From NCBI RefSeq assembly GCF_017352195.1, contig NZ_CP071445.1, positions 558,001-622,000 on the forward strand: DNA of 64,000 nt, in the 5' to 3' direction. Under the pieces are notes generated by a model. The model did not search any database. It saw nothing but the letters and a program-made list of their open reading frames with translations, and had not been told where the DNA came from. Source of the DNA: Sedimentibacter sp. zth1. GTDB taxonomy: Bacteria; Bacillota; Clostridia; Tissierellales; Sedimentibacteraceae. This document shows positions 35,407 to 45,818 of this stretch, in pieces; position 1 is the stretch's first letter; each line of letters starts with the position of its first letter. The translations under genes and the position numbers were made by a program.

Positions 35407-37485
35407 ATGAAAAAAAATAAAATATTAATAGTTGATGATATTGAAGTTAACAGAATGATATTGGCTGAATTGTTTAAGGATGATTATGATGTTATAGAAG
35501 CAGAAAACGGACTTGTGGCTTTTGATATTATAAGTAAAGATTATGAAGATATTGCTTTATTGATAGTTGATATTGTTATGCCTGTCATGAATGGATTTGA
35601 ACTATTGGATATTCTTAGTAAAAACGTTTTATATTCAAATATTGTAAAAATAGTTATATCAGGCGCAGATGATGAGGAAAATAAAAGAAAGGCTATAAAA
35701 TATGGAGCAAGTGATTTGATTGTTAAGCCTTTTGAACCATATGAAATTAGGAATAGAATTAAAAATTTGATGACTAATTTGGAAACTGAAAAATTAAGAG
35801 AAGAAAATAATAAGCTTAGAGAATATTTTAAAATAAGAAGTAAATTTGAAAATTTTATAGATAAAATACCTGCTGGTGTCGCTTTATGCGAAATTGGAAA
35901 AGATATAAAAGATGGACTAAGAGTAATATATGCAAATGATTATTTATATAACGAATTTGGATTTTTTAAGGATAACAATGATACATATGTAAAACAGAAT
36001 AATACGTCAATTGTAAAGGGAGATTTAGATAATATTATCAAGTGTAGTATCTTTGATAAAGAATCTAGTGAAACAGTTGTAGATAAGTTTAGAATTATAA
36101 ATCAAGATGGTACATATAGCTGGACTATGGTGAGTGGGAAAAAAATTGAGCAAACTGATAATTCAGCTATTTATTTTGCAGTGTTTATGGATATTACGAA
36201 AAACATAGTTTATGAAAATGAATTAATACATAGATTAGAATATGACGAGTTAACTGACATTTACAACAAAGAACTGTTTTATAAAAAAACTCAGGAAATG
36301 TTAATTAATAACCTTAATATAAATTACGTGGTTGTTTGTTTAGATGTTGAAAAATTCAAATTGATTAACGATTTATATGGATTAGAAGAAGGAGACAAAA
36401 TACTAAAGACTATAGCAAAATGTATAAAGTTAAATATGAACTCTGAAAAATCTGTTTTTGGTAGACTTTACGCTGACCATTTTGCTTTATGCTTTGAAAA
36501 ATTTGATGGATATTTAGATAAGTTAGTATATCTTACGAAAAATTGCTTTGCTAATTATCCAATAGATTTAAATGTGATTGTTAAATTAGGTTTTTATGAA
36601 GTTGAAAATCATACAATAACAGTTAATAAAATGTGTGATAGAGCAAATCTTGCTATAGATAGTATAAAGGGAAATTATAAAAAAATATATGCTTTTTACC
36701 AAGAAAATCTAAGAAATGAACTTATAGAAGAACAAGAAATTGTGAATGAAATGTATAAAGCTTTAAAAAATGAACAATTTAATGTATATTATCAACCAAA
36801 ATGCAATTTGATAACCGGTGAAGTAATTGGTGCCGAGGCATTAGTTAGATGGAATCATCCTAAAAAGGGCATTCTTACTCCAAATAAGTTTATTAAAATT
36901 TTTGAAAAAAGTGGTTTTATAACAAATATGGATGAGTTTGTATGGGAAAGTGTTTGTAGACAATTGAGAAAGTGGTTAGATTCTGGCTATAAAATTGTTC
37001 CTATTTCAGTAAATATATCAAGAATTGATATATATAATAAAAATTTATGCAACACTGTTGCATCCGTTTTGCGAAAATATTCGATCCCAGCAGATTTACT
37101 ACACATTGAAATAACGGAAACAGCATATACTGAAAATCCAAAACAACTAATTGAAATAATTAGAAAACTTAAAAAAATAGGTATAATTATTGAAATGGAT
37201 GATTTTGGAGATGGTTACTCGTCGTTGAATATGTTAAGTGAGGTACCAGTTGATATATTGAAATTAGATTTGAAATTTCTTAATCCAACAAATAAAAAAG
37301 ATAGTAACAAAAATATTATTAAATCAATTATTTATATGGCAAATGAATTGAATTTAGAGGTTATTGCAGAAGGCATAGAACATTCAGATCAAATAAAGTA
37401 TTTGCTTAACTTAGGATGTAATATTGGACAAGGATATTTTTTCTCTAAACCTGTTGAACCATATGAATTTGAAAAATTATTATAA
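35407..37485 (+). CDS. Response regulator with degenerate GGDEF and EAL domains
   Basis: A protein of 692 residues. The receiver domain (about 4-120) has acceptor Asp55 in VDIVMP. A PAS-like region follows (about 150-270). The GGDEF domain (about 275-430) has YADHF in place of GGDEF, so it is not expected to make c-di-GMP. The EAL domain (about 440-692) keeps YYQPK, EALVRW, EITETAY and DDFGDGYSSL, so phosphodiesterase activity is likely. No kinase lies beside it. ATG 35407 (with GAGGTTAAG upstream) is preferred over ATG 35395. Confidence 0.88.
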   Translation: MKKNKILIVDDIEVNRMILAELFKDDYDVIEAENGLVAFDIISKDYEDIALLIVDIVMPVMNGFELLDILSKNVLYSNIVKIVISGADDEENKRKAIKYGASDLIVKPFEPYEIRNRIKNLMTNLETEKLREENNKLREYFKIRSKFENFIDKIPAGVALCEIGKDIKDGLRVIYANDYLYNEFGFFKDNNDTYVKQNNTSIVKGDLDNIIKCSIFDKESSETVVDKFRIINQDGTYSWTMVSGKKIEQTDNSAIYFAVFMDITKNIVYENELIHRLEYDELTDIYNKELFYKKTQEMLINNLNINYVVVCLDVEKFKLINDLYGLEEGDKILKTIAKCIKLNMNSEKSVFGRLYADHFALCFEKFDGYLDKLVYLTKNCFANYPIDLNVIVKLGFYEVENHTITVNKMCDRANLAIDSIKGNYKKIYAFYQENLRNELIEEQEIVNEMYKALKNEQFNVYYQPKCNLITGEVIGAEALVRWNHPKKGILTPNKFIKIFEKSGFITNMDEFVWESVCRQLRKWLDSGYKIVPISVNISRIDIYNKNLCNTVASVLRKYSIPADLLHIEITETAYTENPKQLIEIIRKLKKIGIIIEMDDFGDGYSSLNMLSEVPVDILKLDLKFLNPTNKKDSNKNIIKSIIYMANELNLEVIAEGIEHSDQIKYLLNLGCNIGQGYFFSKPVEPYEFEKLL

Positions 37486-37593
37486 TTTATGTGTATTAAT
37501 GAACAAAATTTGTTATAGATAATTTATTTAATTTGTGATAAACTATTAGGATAGGGAATAGTATCAGTTAATAATTAATTAAGGAGACTTTTT

Positions 37594-38439
37594 ATGTTGA
37601 ACATTGGAACACACTTGTCTATAAGTAAGGGTTTCTCAAAGACTGCTGAAATGGCAATAAAAATTGGCGCAAATACATTTCAGTATTTTTCTAGGAATCC
37701 AAGGGGAGGAAGCGTAAAAGACTTAGATTTAAATGACATCAATAAATTCAAACAAATTGTTGATGAAAACAATTTCGCTCCCATTTTATGTCATGCGCCT
37801 TATACTTATAATTTGTGTTCTGCTACTGAAGATACTCGAGATTTTGCTCGAAAATCTCTAAGAGAAGATTTAGAGAGGCTTGAGTTGTTACCAATTCATT
37901 TATATAACTTTCACCCAGGTAGTCATGTTGGATTAGGAGTAGATAAGGGTATAGAGTATATAGTAGAAATACTTAATGAAGTTATAAGATCAGATATGAG
38001 TTCTATAATTTTACTTGAAACAATGGCTGGAAAAGGTACTGAAATTGGTAGTAATTTTGAGGAAATAAAAAGAATAATTGACGGTGTAACATGCAAAGAT
38101 AAAATAGGTGTTTGTATGGATACTTGTCATGTTTTTAGTGCTGGATATGATATAGTTAATGACTTAGATGGAGTTATAGATAAATTTGATAAAGTTATCG
38201 GTTTAGATAAATTAAAAGCTATACATTTAAATGATAGTATGATGCCTTTTGGTAAAAATAAAGATAGGCATGCTGAAATTGGTAGTGGTGAAATTGGTAT
38301 GGAAGCAATATTAAATATTGTTTCTCACAAAAGATTAGAAAAATTACCGTTTTTCTTAGAAACACCACTTGATGAAAAAGGACATAAAGAAGAAATAATT
38401 AAGATTAGAGAGTTAATTAAAGGGAGAAAAAATGATTAA
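37594..38439 (+). CDS. nfo: Deoxyribonuclease IV (AP endonuclease)
   Basis: A TIM-barrel zinc enzyme of 281 residues. Metal-ligand motifs: [47 protein letters not shown] and [12 protein letters not shown]. It nicks abasic sites in DNA repair. AAGGAG lies upstream of the ATG. The last 8 bases overlap the next gene. Confidence 0.96.
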   Translation: MLNIGTHLSISKGFSKTAEMAIKIGANTFQYFSRNPRGGSVKDLDLNDINKFKQIVDENNFAPILCHAPYTYNLCSATEDTRDFARKSLREDLERLELLPIHLYNFHPGSHVGLGVDKGIEYIVEILNEVIRSDMSSIILLETMAGKGTEIGSNFEEIKRIIDGVTCKDKIGVCMDTCHVFSAGYDIVNDLDGVIDKFDKVIGLDKLKAIHLNDSMMPFGKNKDRHAEIGSGEIGMEAILNIVSHKRLEKLPFFLETPLDEKGHKEEIIKIRELIKGRKND

Positions 38440-40282
38440 TACTAAAAAACTAGATAAGCTTTTGCTGAAAGCTGAGAAACCTGCTAGATATATTGGTAGT
38501 GAACTAAATGAGATAGTTAAAAATAAAGTTGATATAGATGTAAGATTTGCTTTTGCTTTTCCAGATGTATATGAGGTAGGTATGTCTCATACAGGTATGC
38601 ATATTTTGTACAATTTACTAAATGAGCAAGAAAACATTTGGTGTGAAAGAGTATTTGCTCCATGGGTAGATATGGAAAACATAATGAGAGAAAATGATAT
38701 TCCTCTTTATGCTCTTGAAAGTAAAGATGAATTAAAAGAATTTGATATTATAGGTTTTACGTTACAATATGAAATGAGTTTCACAAATGTTTTAAATATG
38801 CTTGATTTAGCCAATATACCTGTAAGATCAAGTGATAGAGATGATTCAATGCCGCTAATAATTGCAGGGGGGCCATGTTCGTCGAATCCAGAACCATTAT
38901 ACAATGTTATAGATATATTTGTTATGGGAGAAGCTGAAGAGGTAATTTTAGAACTTAGCAATTTATATGCTGAGAAAAAGAAAAACAATTTAACAAAAGA
39001 TGAATTTTTAGAAAGAGCATGCCATATAGAAGGAATTTATGTTCCTAAATTTTATGATGTTGTATACAATGAAGATAATACTATAAAAGAGAGAGTAATT
39101 TTAAATGAAAATGCTCCTAAAATAGTAAAAAGAAGAATTATAAAAGATTTTGACAATATATATTATCCAAAGAAAATGATAGTACCTTATATAAATACTG
39201 TTCACGATAGAGTTGTTTTAGAAATTTTAAGAGGTTGTATTAGAGGTTGCAGATTTTGCCAAGCGGGTATGCTTTATAGGCCATTTAGAGAGAAAAAAGT
39301 AGATACATTGGTAAAACAAGCTGAAAATTTGATTGATGCTACTGGACATGAAGAACTTACATTAGCATCATTAAGTTCTAGTGATCACTCATGTATATGT
39401 GATTTATCAACACAACTTTTAGAAAAATATGAAAAAAGAAAAATTGGAATATCCTTACCATCATTGAGGTTAGATTCAATTACATTCGATTTGATTGAAA
39501 AACTTCAAGAGGTAAAAAAATCTGGATTGACTTTTGCTCCAGAAGCGGGCACTCAAAGAATGAGAGATGTTATCAATAAAAATTTAACAGAAGAACAAAT
39601 TTTAAATCCTGTTAAAACTGCATTTGATTTGGGATGGTCTACTGTTAAGCTGTATTTCATGATTGGATTGCCAACTGAAACTACTGAAGATGTAATGGCT
39701 ATAAAAGATTTAGCTTATAAAGTAAAGGATTTATTCTTTGATAGACCCAAAGAAGATATAAAGGGTAATTTGAGAGTAACAGTAAGTGCTGCATGCTTTG
39801 TACCAAAGCCTTTTACACCATTTCAGTGGGTAGCTCAGAATACTATGGAAGAATTTTATGATAAAGCTAAAATGCTTGATAGAGAAATTAGAGATAAGAA
39901 GGTTGTATATAATTATCACGCTCCAAAAACGAGCTATATAGAAGCTGTATTTGCTAGAGGAGATAGAAAAGTTGCTGATGTTTTAATTAAGGCATGGGAA
40001 AAAGGTTGTAAATTTGATGGATGGAATGAATGGTTTAAATTCAATACTTGGATGGAAACATTTGAAGAAATTGGAGTTGATCCAGACTTCTATGCTACAA
40101 GAAGAAGAGAAACTACAGAAAATTTACCATGGGATTTTATTGATATAGGTGTTGAAAAGAGTTTTCTAATTAAGGAATATGAACAATCGTTAAATGCATG
40201 TACTACGCCAAACTGTAAAGAGAAATGTAGCAATTGCGGAATTAATAAGAAAAAGATTGGTGGTGTATGTACTCGTGTATAG
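38432..40282 (+). CDS. B12-binding-domain radical SAM protein (TIGR03960 family)
   Basis: A protein of 616 residues: N-terminal B12-binding-like domain (about 20-200; [34 protein letters not shown]) and a radical SAM core with the cluster motif CIRGCRFCQ at about 268-276. The Cys-rich C-terminus has [14 protein letters not shown]. The family is always next to a DUF2344 partner, as here, but its reaction is not established. Confidence 0.9.
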   Translation: MINTKKLDKLLLKAEKPARYIGSELNEIVKNKVDIDVRFAFAFPDVYEVGMSHTGMHILYNLLNEQENIWCERVFAPWVDMENIMRENDIPLYALESKDELKEFDIIGFTLQYEMSFTNVLNMLDLANIPVRSSDRDDSMPLIIAGGPCSSNPEPLYNVIDIFVMGEAEEVILELSNLYAEKKKNNLTKDEFLERACHIEGIYVPKFYDVVYNEDNTIKERVILNENAPKIVKRRIIKDFDNIYYPKKMIVPYINTVHDRVVLEILRGCIRGCRFCQAGMLYRPFREKKVDTLVKQAENLIDATGHEELTLASLSSSDHSCICDLSTQLLEKYEKRKIGISLPSLRLDSITFDLIEKLQEVKKSGLTFAPEAGTQRMRDVINKNLTEEQILNPVKTAFDLGWSTVKLYFMIGLPTETTEDVMAIKDLAYKVKDLFFDRPKEDIKGNLRVTVSAACFVPKPFTPFQWVAQNTMEEFYDKAKMLDREIRDKKVVYNYHAPKTSYIEAVFARGDRKVADVLIKAWEKGCKFDGWNEWFKFNTWMETFEEIGVDPDFYATRRRETTENLPWDFIDIGVEKSFLIKEYEQSLNACTTPNCKEKCSNCGINKKKIGGVCTRV

Positions 40283-40961
40283 TGTAATTTGTAAATATAC
40301 AAAAATGGGAGATTTAAAATTTATTTCTCACTTAGATATACTAAGATTAATGCAAAGAGCAGTTAATAGAGCAAAACTTCCCGCTAAATATTCGGAAGGA
40401 TTTAATCCTCATATGAAAACATCATTTGGATATCCCCTTTCTTTAGGGGTCGAGAGTTTAGGCGAATATTTTGAACTGCAGTTAGTAGAAAAAGTTGAAA
40501 TTAATAAACTTATAGTAGATTTAAACGCTGTGATGCCAAATAAAATGAAAATATTAAATGCTGTTTATTATGATGGCAAAGAGTCATTGATGTCATTATG
40601 TAAGTATGCAGAATATTTAATTAACATAGAGTCTACAAAAATTAATACTGTAGAGCTAAATAAGTTATTAAATGTAATGATAAATGAAGGCGTTATTTTT
40701 ACCAAGGAAAAGAGAAATAAGGCTAAAAAGAAAATAGTTAAAAAAGAAATTAATACAAAAAATTTGATTCATTTTGCTCAAGCAAAAACAGTTAATGAAA
40801 ATAAAATAATTATCGAAGTGGTATTTAAAACTTCTGCTGATGGTAGCATGAAAGCATCTGATTTTATTAAAGTTTTAGAAGAAAACAATATAGTAGTGGA
40901 CTATTTCAATGCATTGAAGGTTGAATCACTCAATGCTGATTTAAAGCCAATTATTGAATAA
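40275..40961 (+). CDS. Radical SAM-associated DUF2344 (TIGR03936) protein
   Basis: A protein of about 228 residues. ISHLDILRLMQRAVNRAKLPAKYSEGFNPHMKTSFGYPLSLGVES is diagnostic of the family. The GTG at 40275 is chosen because family members start a few residues before KYTKMGDLKFISHLD; it overlaps the radical SAM gene by 8 bases. GTG 40263 is also possible. The open frame extends upstream to an ATG at 40194, but that would overlap by 89 bases. It probably works with the preceding enzyme. Confidence 0.82.
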   Translation: MYSVICKYTKMGDLKFISHLDILRLMQRAVNRAKLPAKYSEGFNPHMKTSFGYPLSLGVESLGEYFELQLVEKVEINKLIVDLNAVMPNKMKILNAVYYDGKESLMSLCKYAEYLINIESTKINTVELNKLLNVMINEGVIFTKEKRNKAKKKIVKKEINTKNLIHFAQAKTVNENKIIIEVVFKTSADGSMKASDFIKVLEENNIVVDYFNALKVESLNADLKPIIE

Positions 40962-40978
40962 TAGAAAAGCGAGAAAAT

Positions 40979-42463
40979 ATGAGACAATTAATTATAAGCA
41001 GCTCTTTTTCTTATGAAAAAGTAGCTATTTTAGAAGATGGTAAATTAGAAGAATTTTTTTATGAAAATAAAAATAATCAAAACAGCTATTTGGGAAATAT
41101 CTATTTGGGTAAAGTAGTTGATATTTTACCTGGAATGCAAGCTGCTTTTATTGATATTGGCTTAGAAAAAAATGCATATTTGTATATTGATGAGTTATTA
41201 TCAAAGAAAACAATTGTCGAGAAAAATTTAGTCAAAGAACAAATAAGTAATATCAGTCAGATTTTAAAAAAAGGCGAAGAAATCTTGGTACAAGTAGTAA
41301 GGGATCCAATAGGTGAAAAAAATATATCCCTAACTACTGATATTTCACTTGCTGGTAAATGTATTGCAATTATACCTAAAAATAAAGAAGTTAGCGTATC
41401 TAAAAGGATTAGAGAAAAAGTTGAAAAGAAAAGATTATATTTAATTGGAAAAGAAATCATGGTGGATGATTGCGGTATAATTTTTAGAACTTTTTCCAAA
41501 GGACTTAATCAAACTAATTTAGAAGAAGAATATAGAAATTTAGTTGAAGAATACAAAAAAATTGAAAAGCAAGCTTTATATTCTATGGCACCAAAACTTT
41601 TAAAAAGGCATAACTCTTTATTGGAAATGGTATTTGTAGATTATATAAATAATAATATTGATGAAATCTATGTTGAAAATTCTGATGATAAGAAAGCTGT
41701 TATTTCTTTTTTAAAAAAATATAAAGAATATAACAATGAATCTATAAAAGTATCAGATACATATTCTAATCTATTTGAAACATTCAATATAGAAAAACAG
41801 ATTGATATATTAAATAACAGAAAAGTTAAGCTAGAAAATGGTGGAGATATTGTAATTGATACTACTGAAGCATTGACTGTAATTGATGTCAATAGTGGAA
41901 GCTTTATAGGAAAAAATGAACAAGATGAAACATCTTTAATTATAAATATTAGTGCAATGGAAGAAATTGCTAGGCAGATTAAGTTGAGAAATATAAGTGG
42001 AATTATAATTGTTGATTTTATAGATTTTAGGAAAAAAGATTATACAAATATTTTAATCGCTAAAGCAAAGCAATATTTGCAAAATGATAAAACTAGAACT
42101 AAAGTTTTAGGTATGACAAAGCTTAACCTTATGGAGATAACTAGAAAGAGAAATAAAGAAAATTTTTATAACTCAATGAATGAAGAGTGTTATATTTGTG
42201 AAGGAAATGGGAAATTGCCATCTGGACTTCAAATTATGCTTAAAATTGAGAATATTCTTAAAAAAATTTCATCTAATACATCATCAAATATAGTTTATCT
42301 TGAATGCTCATCGCATATATATAGAAAAGCTACAACAGAACTAATAGAAGAAATAAAAATGTTAGAAAGAACATCATGCATTGAAATACATCTAGTAAAA
42401 AATAATGATGCTGCTGGTAACATTATAGCTGTTAAAAAGATGGGTAAAAAGGGTAGTATATAG
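40979..42463 (+). CDS. rng: Ribonuclease E/G family protein
   Basis: A protein of 494 residues with an S1 RNA-binding domain (about 35-125; GNIYLGKVVDILPGMQAAFIDIG), an RNase H-like region and a DNase I-like catalytic core with LTVIDVNSGSF (metal-binding Asp) and VDFIDFR. The zinc link CYIC is near 405. Length fits RNase G rather than RNase E. It processes rRNA precursors or mRNA. The order radical SAM, DUF2344, RNase G is a recurrent clostridial arrangement. Confidence 0.9.
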   Translation: MRQLIISSSFSYEKVAILEDGKLEEFFYENKNNQNSYLGNIYLGKVVDILPGMQAAFIDIGLEKNAYLYIDELLSKKTIVEKNLVKEQISNISQILKKGEEILVQVVRDPIGEKNISLTTDISLAGKCIAIIPKNKEVSVSKRIREKVEKKRLYLIGKEIMVDDCGIIFRTFSKGLNQTNLEEEYRNLVEEYKKIEKQALYSMAPKLLKRHNSLLEMVFVDYINNNIDEIYVENSDDKKAVISFLKKYKEYNNESIKVSDTYSNLFETFNIEKQIDILNNRKVKLENGGDIVIDTTEALTVIDVNSGSFIGKNEQDETSLIINISAMEEIARQIKLRNISGIIIVDFIDFRKKDYTNILIAKAKQYLQNDKTRTKVLGMTKLNLMEITRKRNKENFYNSMNEECYICEGNGKLPSGLQIMLKIENILKKISSNTSSNIVYLECSSHIYRKATTELIEEIKMLERTSCIEIHLVKNNDAAGNIIAVKKMGKKGSI

Positions 42464-42478
42464 AAAAGGGTCGTTAAT

Positions 42479-44644
42479 ATGAAACTAATTATTACAGAAA
42501 AGCCTTCAGTTGCTAAAGATGTAGCAAGGGTACTTGACATAAATAAAAGGAATAATGGATATATGACAGGCAATGGGTATATTATTACATGGTGTATAGG
42601 TCATTTAATTCAATTGGCAATGCCAGAGGAATATGATGTAAAGTTAAAGTCATGGAGTATGGATACGTTGCCTATTTTTCCTAGAAAGTTCAAACGCGTT
42701 ATTAATGAAGCCACAAAAGAGCAATATGATATTGTAAAAAGGTTAATTAATAGTGATAAAATAGATGAAGTAATATGTGCTACTGATGCTGGACGTGAAG
42801 GTCAGCTTATTTTTGGTTATGTATATATTACAGCTGGGTGTAAAAAGCCTGTAAAAAGGCTATGGATAAGTAGTATGACAGACGAAGCAATAAAAGAGGG
42901 GTTTAATAAACTTAAAGACAATAAAGAATATTATTTGCTATATCAATCAGCTAAGTCAAGATCTGAAGCAGATTGGCTAGTTGGTATAAATGCAACAAGA
43001 CTTTTTTCTGTTAAATACAATCAAAAGCTTACAATTGGGAGAGTTCAAACTCCTACGCTGGCTATGATTGTACAAAGGAAAAACGAAGTAGATAATTTTA
43101 AACCAGCACCGTTTTATGAGATACAAGCTAATTTTGATAATTTTAGTGCAACATGGTTCAACGAAGATGGTACTAGAATTAAACAAAAGGAAAAAGCACA
43201 AGAAATTATAAATAAATGTGAAAGTAAAGAAGGTATAGTAACAAAGGTAGCAAAGAAAAAAGCTAGAACAGATAGACCTTTATTGTATGATTTGACCGAA
43301 CTTCAAAGAGATGGCAACAAAAAATATGGCTATACTGCTGAACAAACTTTAGAAGCAGCTCAGACGCTATATGAAAAGTTTAAGCTTACTACTTATCCAA
43401 GAACTGATAGCAGGTATTTAAGTACAGATATGAAACCTAAATTAAAAGGTCTTTTACTAAACATTAAGACCGGTTATAAAGTTGCCGCCTCTTGTGTTGA
43501 CAAAATAATCGAACAAGGTCTTAATATGGACAAACGTATTATAAATGACAAAAAAATTACTGATCACCACGCAATTATTGTTACTGATAATATTAGAAAT
43601 CTTGCGAACGTCAAATTACCTGAAAGAGAAAAAAATATATTGAAACTTGTAATGACAAGATTTGTTGTTACCTTAGATAAAAAACAAGAGTATGACCAAA
43701 CAGATATAGAACTAATCATTGAAAATGAAAATTTTAAAACTAGAGGTAAAAAGATTACTGTACCTGGTTGGAAAGAAACAGAAAGCATATTACTTGGAAA
43801 AACAGTAAATAGTGATGATGAGAATGAAAAGGAAATCAAAAACACCGTCAAAAAAAATGATAAATTAACTCCTCAAGAAATTAAATTACTTGAAAAGAAA
43901 ACATCTCCACCAAAACTATATACAGAAGCAACATTGTTAACTGCTATGGAGACTGCTGGAAAACAAATTGAAGATGACGAATTAAGAGACGATATGAAAG
44001 GTATAGGACTTGGAACACCTGCAACTAGAGCGGGTATTATTGAAAAGCTTGTGTCAGTTGGTTATATTAAAAGAAACAAGAAAAATTTGTTACCAACTGA
44101 GAATGGAATAAATCTTATAAATTTAGTACCTGAAAAGCTAAAAAAACCCGATTTAACTGGAGAATGGGAACAATCATTAAATAAAATTACTTCTGGTGAT
44201 GAGCAAGCTAGAGACTTTATATTTAATATCAAAAAATATGTTTATGATGTAATTAATGAAGGGAAAAGATCAAGAATTATAAATATAAATTTTAAAAATA
44301 ATTCAAACTTTAAATCTAATAAAGAATCAATAGGCAAGTGTCCTTTGTGTGGTAAAGATGTTTATGAGTGTGAAAAAGGATATTATTGTTCGGGTTTTAG
44401 GAATTATCCTAAATGTAAATTTGGGATATGGAAAAGTTTTAAAGTATTTTCAGAAAACGATATTGAGTTGAATAAAAATATGGCTAAAGAATTTTTAGAA
44501 AAAGGTAAGTCGAAATTTGTTAAGGTAGCTAGTGATAATGATGAGGAAAAAAATATAGCTATTAGTATGAAAATTAATGGTACATATACTAACTTTGAAA
44601 TAGAAGAGAAAAAAGACAGTATTATTGAGGAGGAAAGCAAATGA
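42479..44644 (+). CDS. topB: DNA topoisomerase III
   Basis: A type IA topoisomerase of 721 residues. Toprim domain with MKLIITEKPSVAKDVARVL and ATDAGREGQ; catalytic Tyr306 in TTYPRTDSRYLS; the later LYTEATLLTAME and GLGTPATRAGIIEKL motifs. A zinc-ribbon-like end has CPLCGKDVYE and CKFGIWK. It resolves single-strand links during replication and recombination. The stop overlaps the next start (ATGA). Confidence 0.94.
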   Translation: MKLIITEKPSVAKDVARVLDINKRNNGYMTGNGYIITWCIGHLIQLAMPEEYDVKLKSWSMDTLPIFPRKFKRVINEATKEQYDIVKRLINSDKIDEVICATDAGREGQLIFGYVYITAGCKKPVKRLWISSMTDEAIKEGFNKLKDNKEYYLLYQSAKSRSEADWLVGINATRLFSVKYNQKLTIGRVQTPTLAMIVQRKNEVDNFKPAPFYEIQANFDNFSATWFNEDGTRIKQKEKAQEIINKCESKEGIVTKVAKKKARTDRPLLYDLTELQRDGNKKYGYTAEQTLEAAQTLYEKFKLTTYPRTDSRYLSTDMKPKLKGLLLNIKTGYKVAASCVDKIIEQGLNMDKRIINDKKITDHHAIIVTDNIRNLANVKLPEREKNILKLVMTRFVVTLDKKQEYDQTDIELIIENENFKTRGKKITVPGWKETESILLGKTVNSDDENEKEIKNTVKKNDKLTPQEIKLLEKKTSPPKLYTEATLLTAMETAGKQIEDDELRDDMKGIGLGTPATRAGIIEKLVSVGYIKRNKKNLLPTENGINLINLVPEKLKKPDLTGEWEQSLNKITSGDEQARDFIFNIKKYVYDVINEGKRSRIININFKNNSNFKSNKESIGKCPLCGKDVYECEKGYYCSGFRNYPKCKFGIWKSFKVFSENDIELNKNMAKEFLEKGKSKFVKVASDNDEEKNIAISMKINGTYTNFEIEEKKDSIIEEESK

Positions 44645-45807
44645 AATATAACTTTGATGAAATAATTAATAGAACTAATACGGCAAGTATAAAATGGGAT
44701 GATGTTGAACAATTAACAGATGGAAGACCTGCAATACCATTTTGGGTAGCAGATACAGATTTTAAATCACCGAAAGAAGTAATAGAAGCACTTCAAAAAA
44801 GAGTAGAGCATGGTATATTTGGATATACAGGTTATACAAAAACAATTGTACCTACTATAAAAAAATGGATAAATAATAGACATGAGTGGACAGTAGAAGA
44901 TGAGTGGATAACATATACTCCAGGTGTTGTATCAGCAATATCATATGTAATAGATGAATTTACTAATGAAGGTGATGGTATACTTGTTCAAACTCCAATA
45001 TACCCACCTTTTATTGGTGTTCCGAAAGAAAATGGTAGAAAAGTTTTGGAAAACGAGCTTATATTGGTTGACGGTAAATATACTATAGATTTTGAAGATT
45101 TTGAAAAAAAAGCTAAAGAAGCTAAAGTATTCTTATTATCTAATCCACACAATCCAAGTGGTAGGGTATTTACTAAAGATGAATTGATAAGACTTGGTGA
45201 AATCTGTTTGTATAACAATGTAATAATTATTTCAGATGAAATACATTCCGATATTATATATAGCGGATATAAACATACACCGATTGCATCACTTAACAAA
45301 AAACTGCAAAATATTACAATAACTTGTTATTCAGCAAGTAAATCATTTAGTTTGGCTGGATTATCTACATCAGTTATAGTTATACCAAATAAGAACATAA
45401 GGGATAAATTTAACGCATATCTATTGAAAAAACATATATCAGTAAATATTATGGGCAAAGTTGCAATCGAAGCTGCATATAAATATGGTGATGATTATCT
45501 AAATCAACTAAATGAATATATAGAAAGCAATAGAGATTTTATGTTGAAATTTATGAGTAAGAATACACCAAAGATAAAACCTCTTAGGGGTGAAGGAACG
45601 TATTTAGTATGGTTAGATTGTAGAGAAATGAATTTAAGTGATGAAAAATTACGAGATTTCTTTACTGATGCAGGAGTAGTATTAAATCAGGGTATGACAT
45701 TTGGAAATGCTGGAAGTGGATTTATGAGATTTAATATAGGCTGTCCTACAGCAATACTTGGTGAAGGATTAGAAAGAATTAAAAAAGCATACAACAATAT
45801 ATACTAA
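44641..45807 (+). CDS. MalY/PatB family PLP-dependent C-S lyase
   Basis: A fold-type I aminotransferase of 388 residues. It has the MalY/PatB start (INRTNTASIKWD, PFWVADTDFKSP), SNPHNPSGRVF for the substrate site, SDEIHSDI for the PLP ring and SASKSFSLAGL with the PLP Lys234. Members cleave cystathionine or cysteine conjugates. GAGGAGG precedes the ATG. Coupled to topB by a 4-base overlap and to the peptidase downstream. Confidence 0.92.
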   Translation: MKYNFDEIINRTNTASIKWDDVEQLTDGRPAIPFWVADTDFKSPKEVIEALQKRVEHGIFGYTGYTKTIVPTIKKWINNRHEWTVEDEWITYTPGVVSAISYVIDEFTNEGDGILVQTPIYPPFIGVPKENGRKVLENELILVDGKYTIDFEDFEKKAKEAKVFLLSNPHNPSGRVFTKDELIRLGEICLYNNVIIISDEIHSDIIYSGYKHTPIASLNKKLQNITITCYSASKSFSLAGLSTSVIVIPNKNIRDKFNAYLLKKHISVNIMGKVAIEAAYKYGDDYLNQLNEYIESNRDFMLKFMSKNTPKIKPLRGEGTYLVWLDCREMNLSDEKLRDFFTDAGVVLNQGMTFGNAGSGFMRFNIGCPTAILGEGLERIKKAYNNIY

Positions 45808-45818
45808 TGGAGGAAATT

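Noticed and set aside
40194-40274. Longer N-terminus for the DUF2344 gene
   Set aside because: It would overlap the preceding gene by 89 bases and the family starts just before KYTKMGDLKF.
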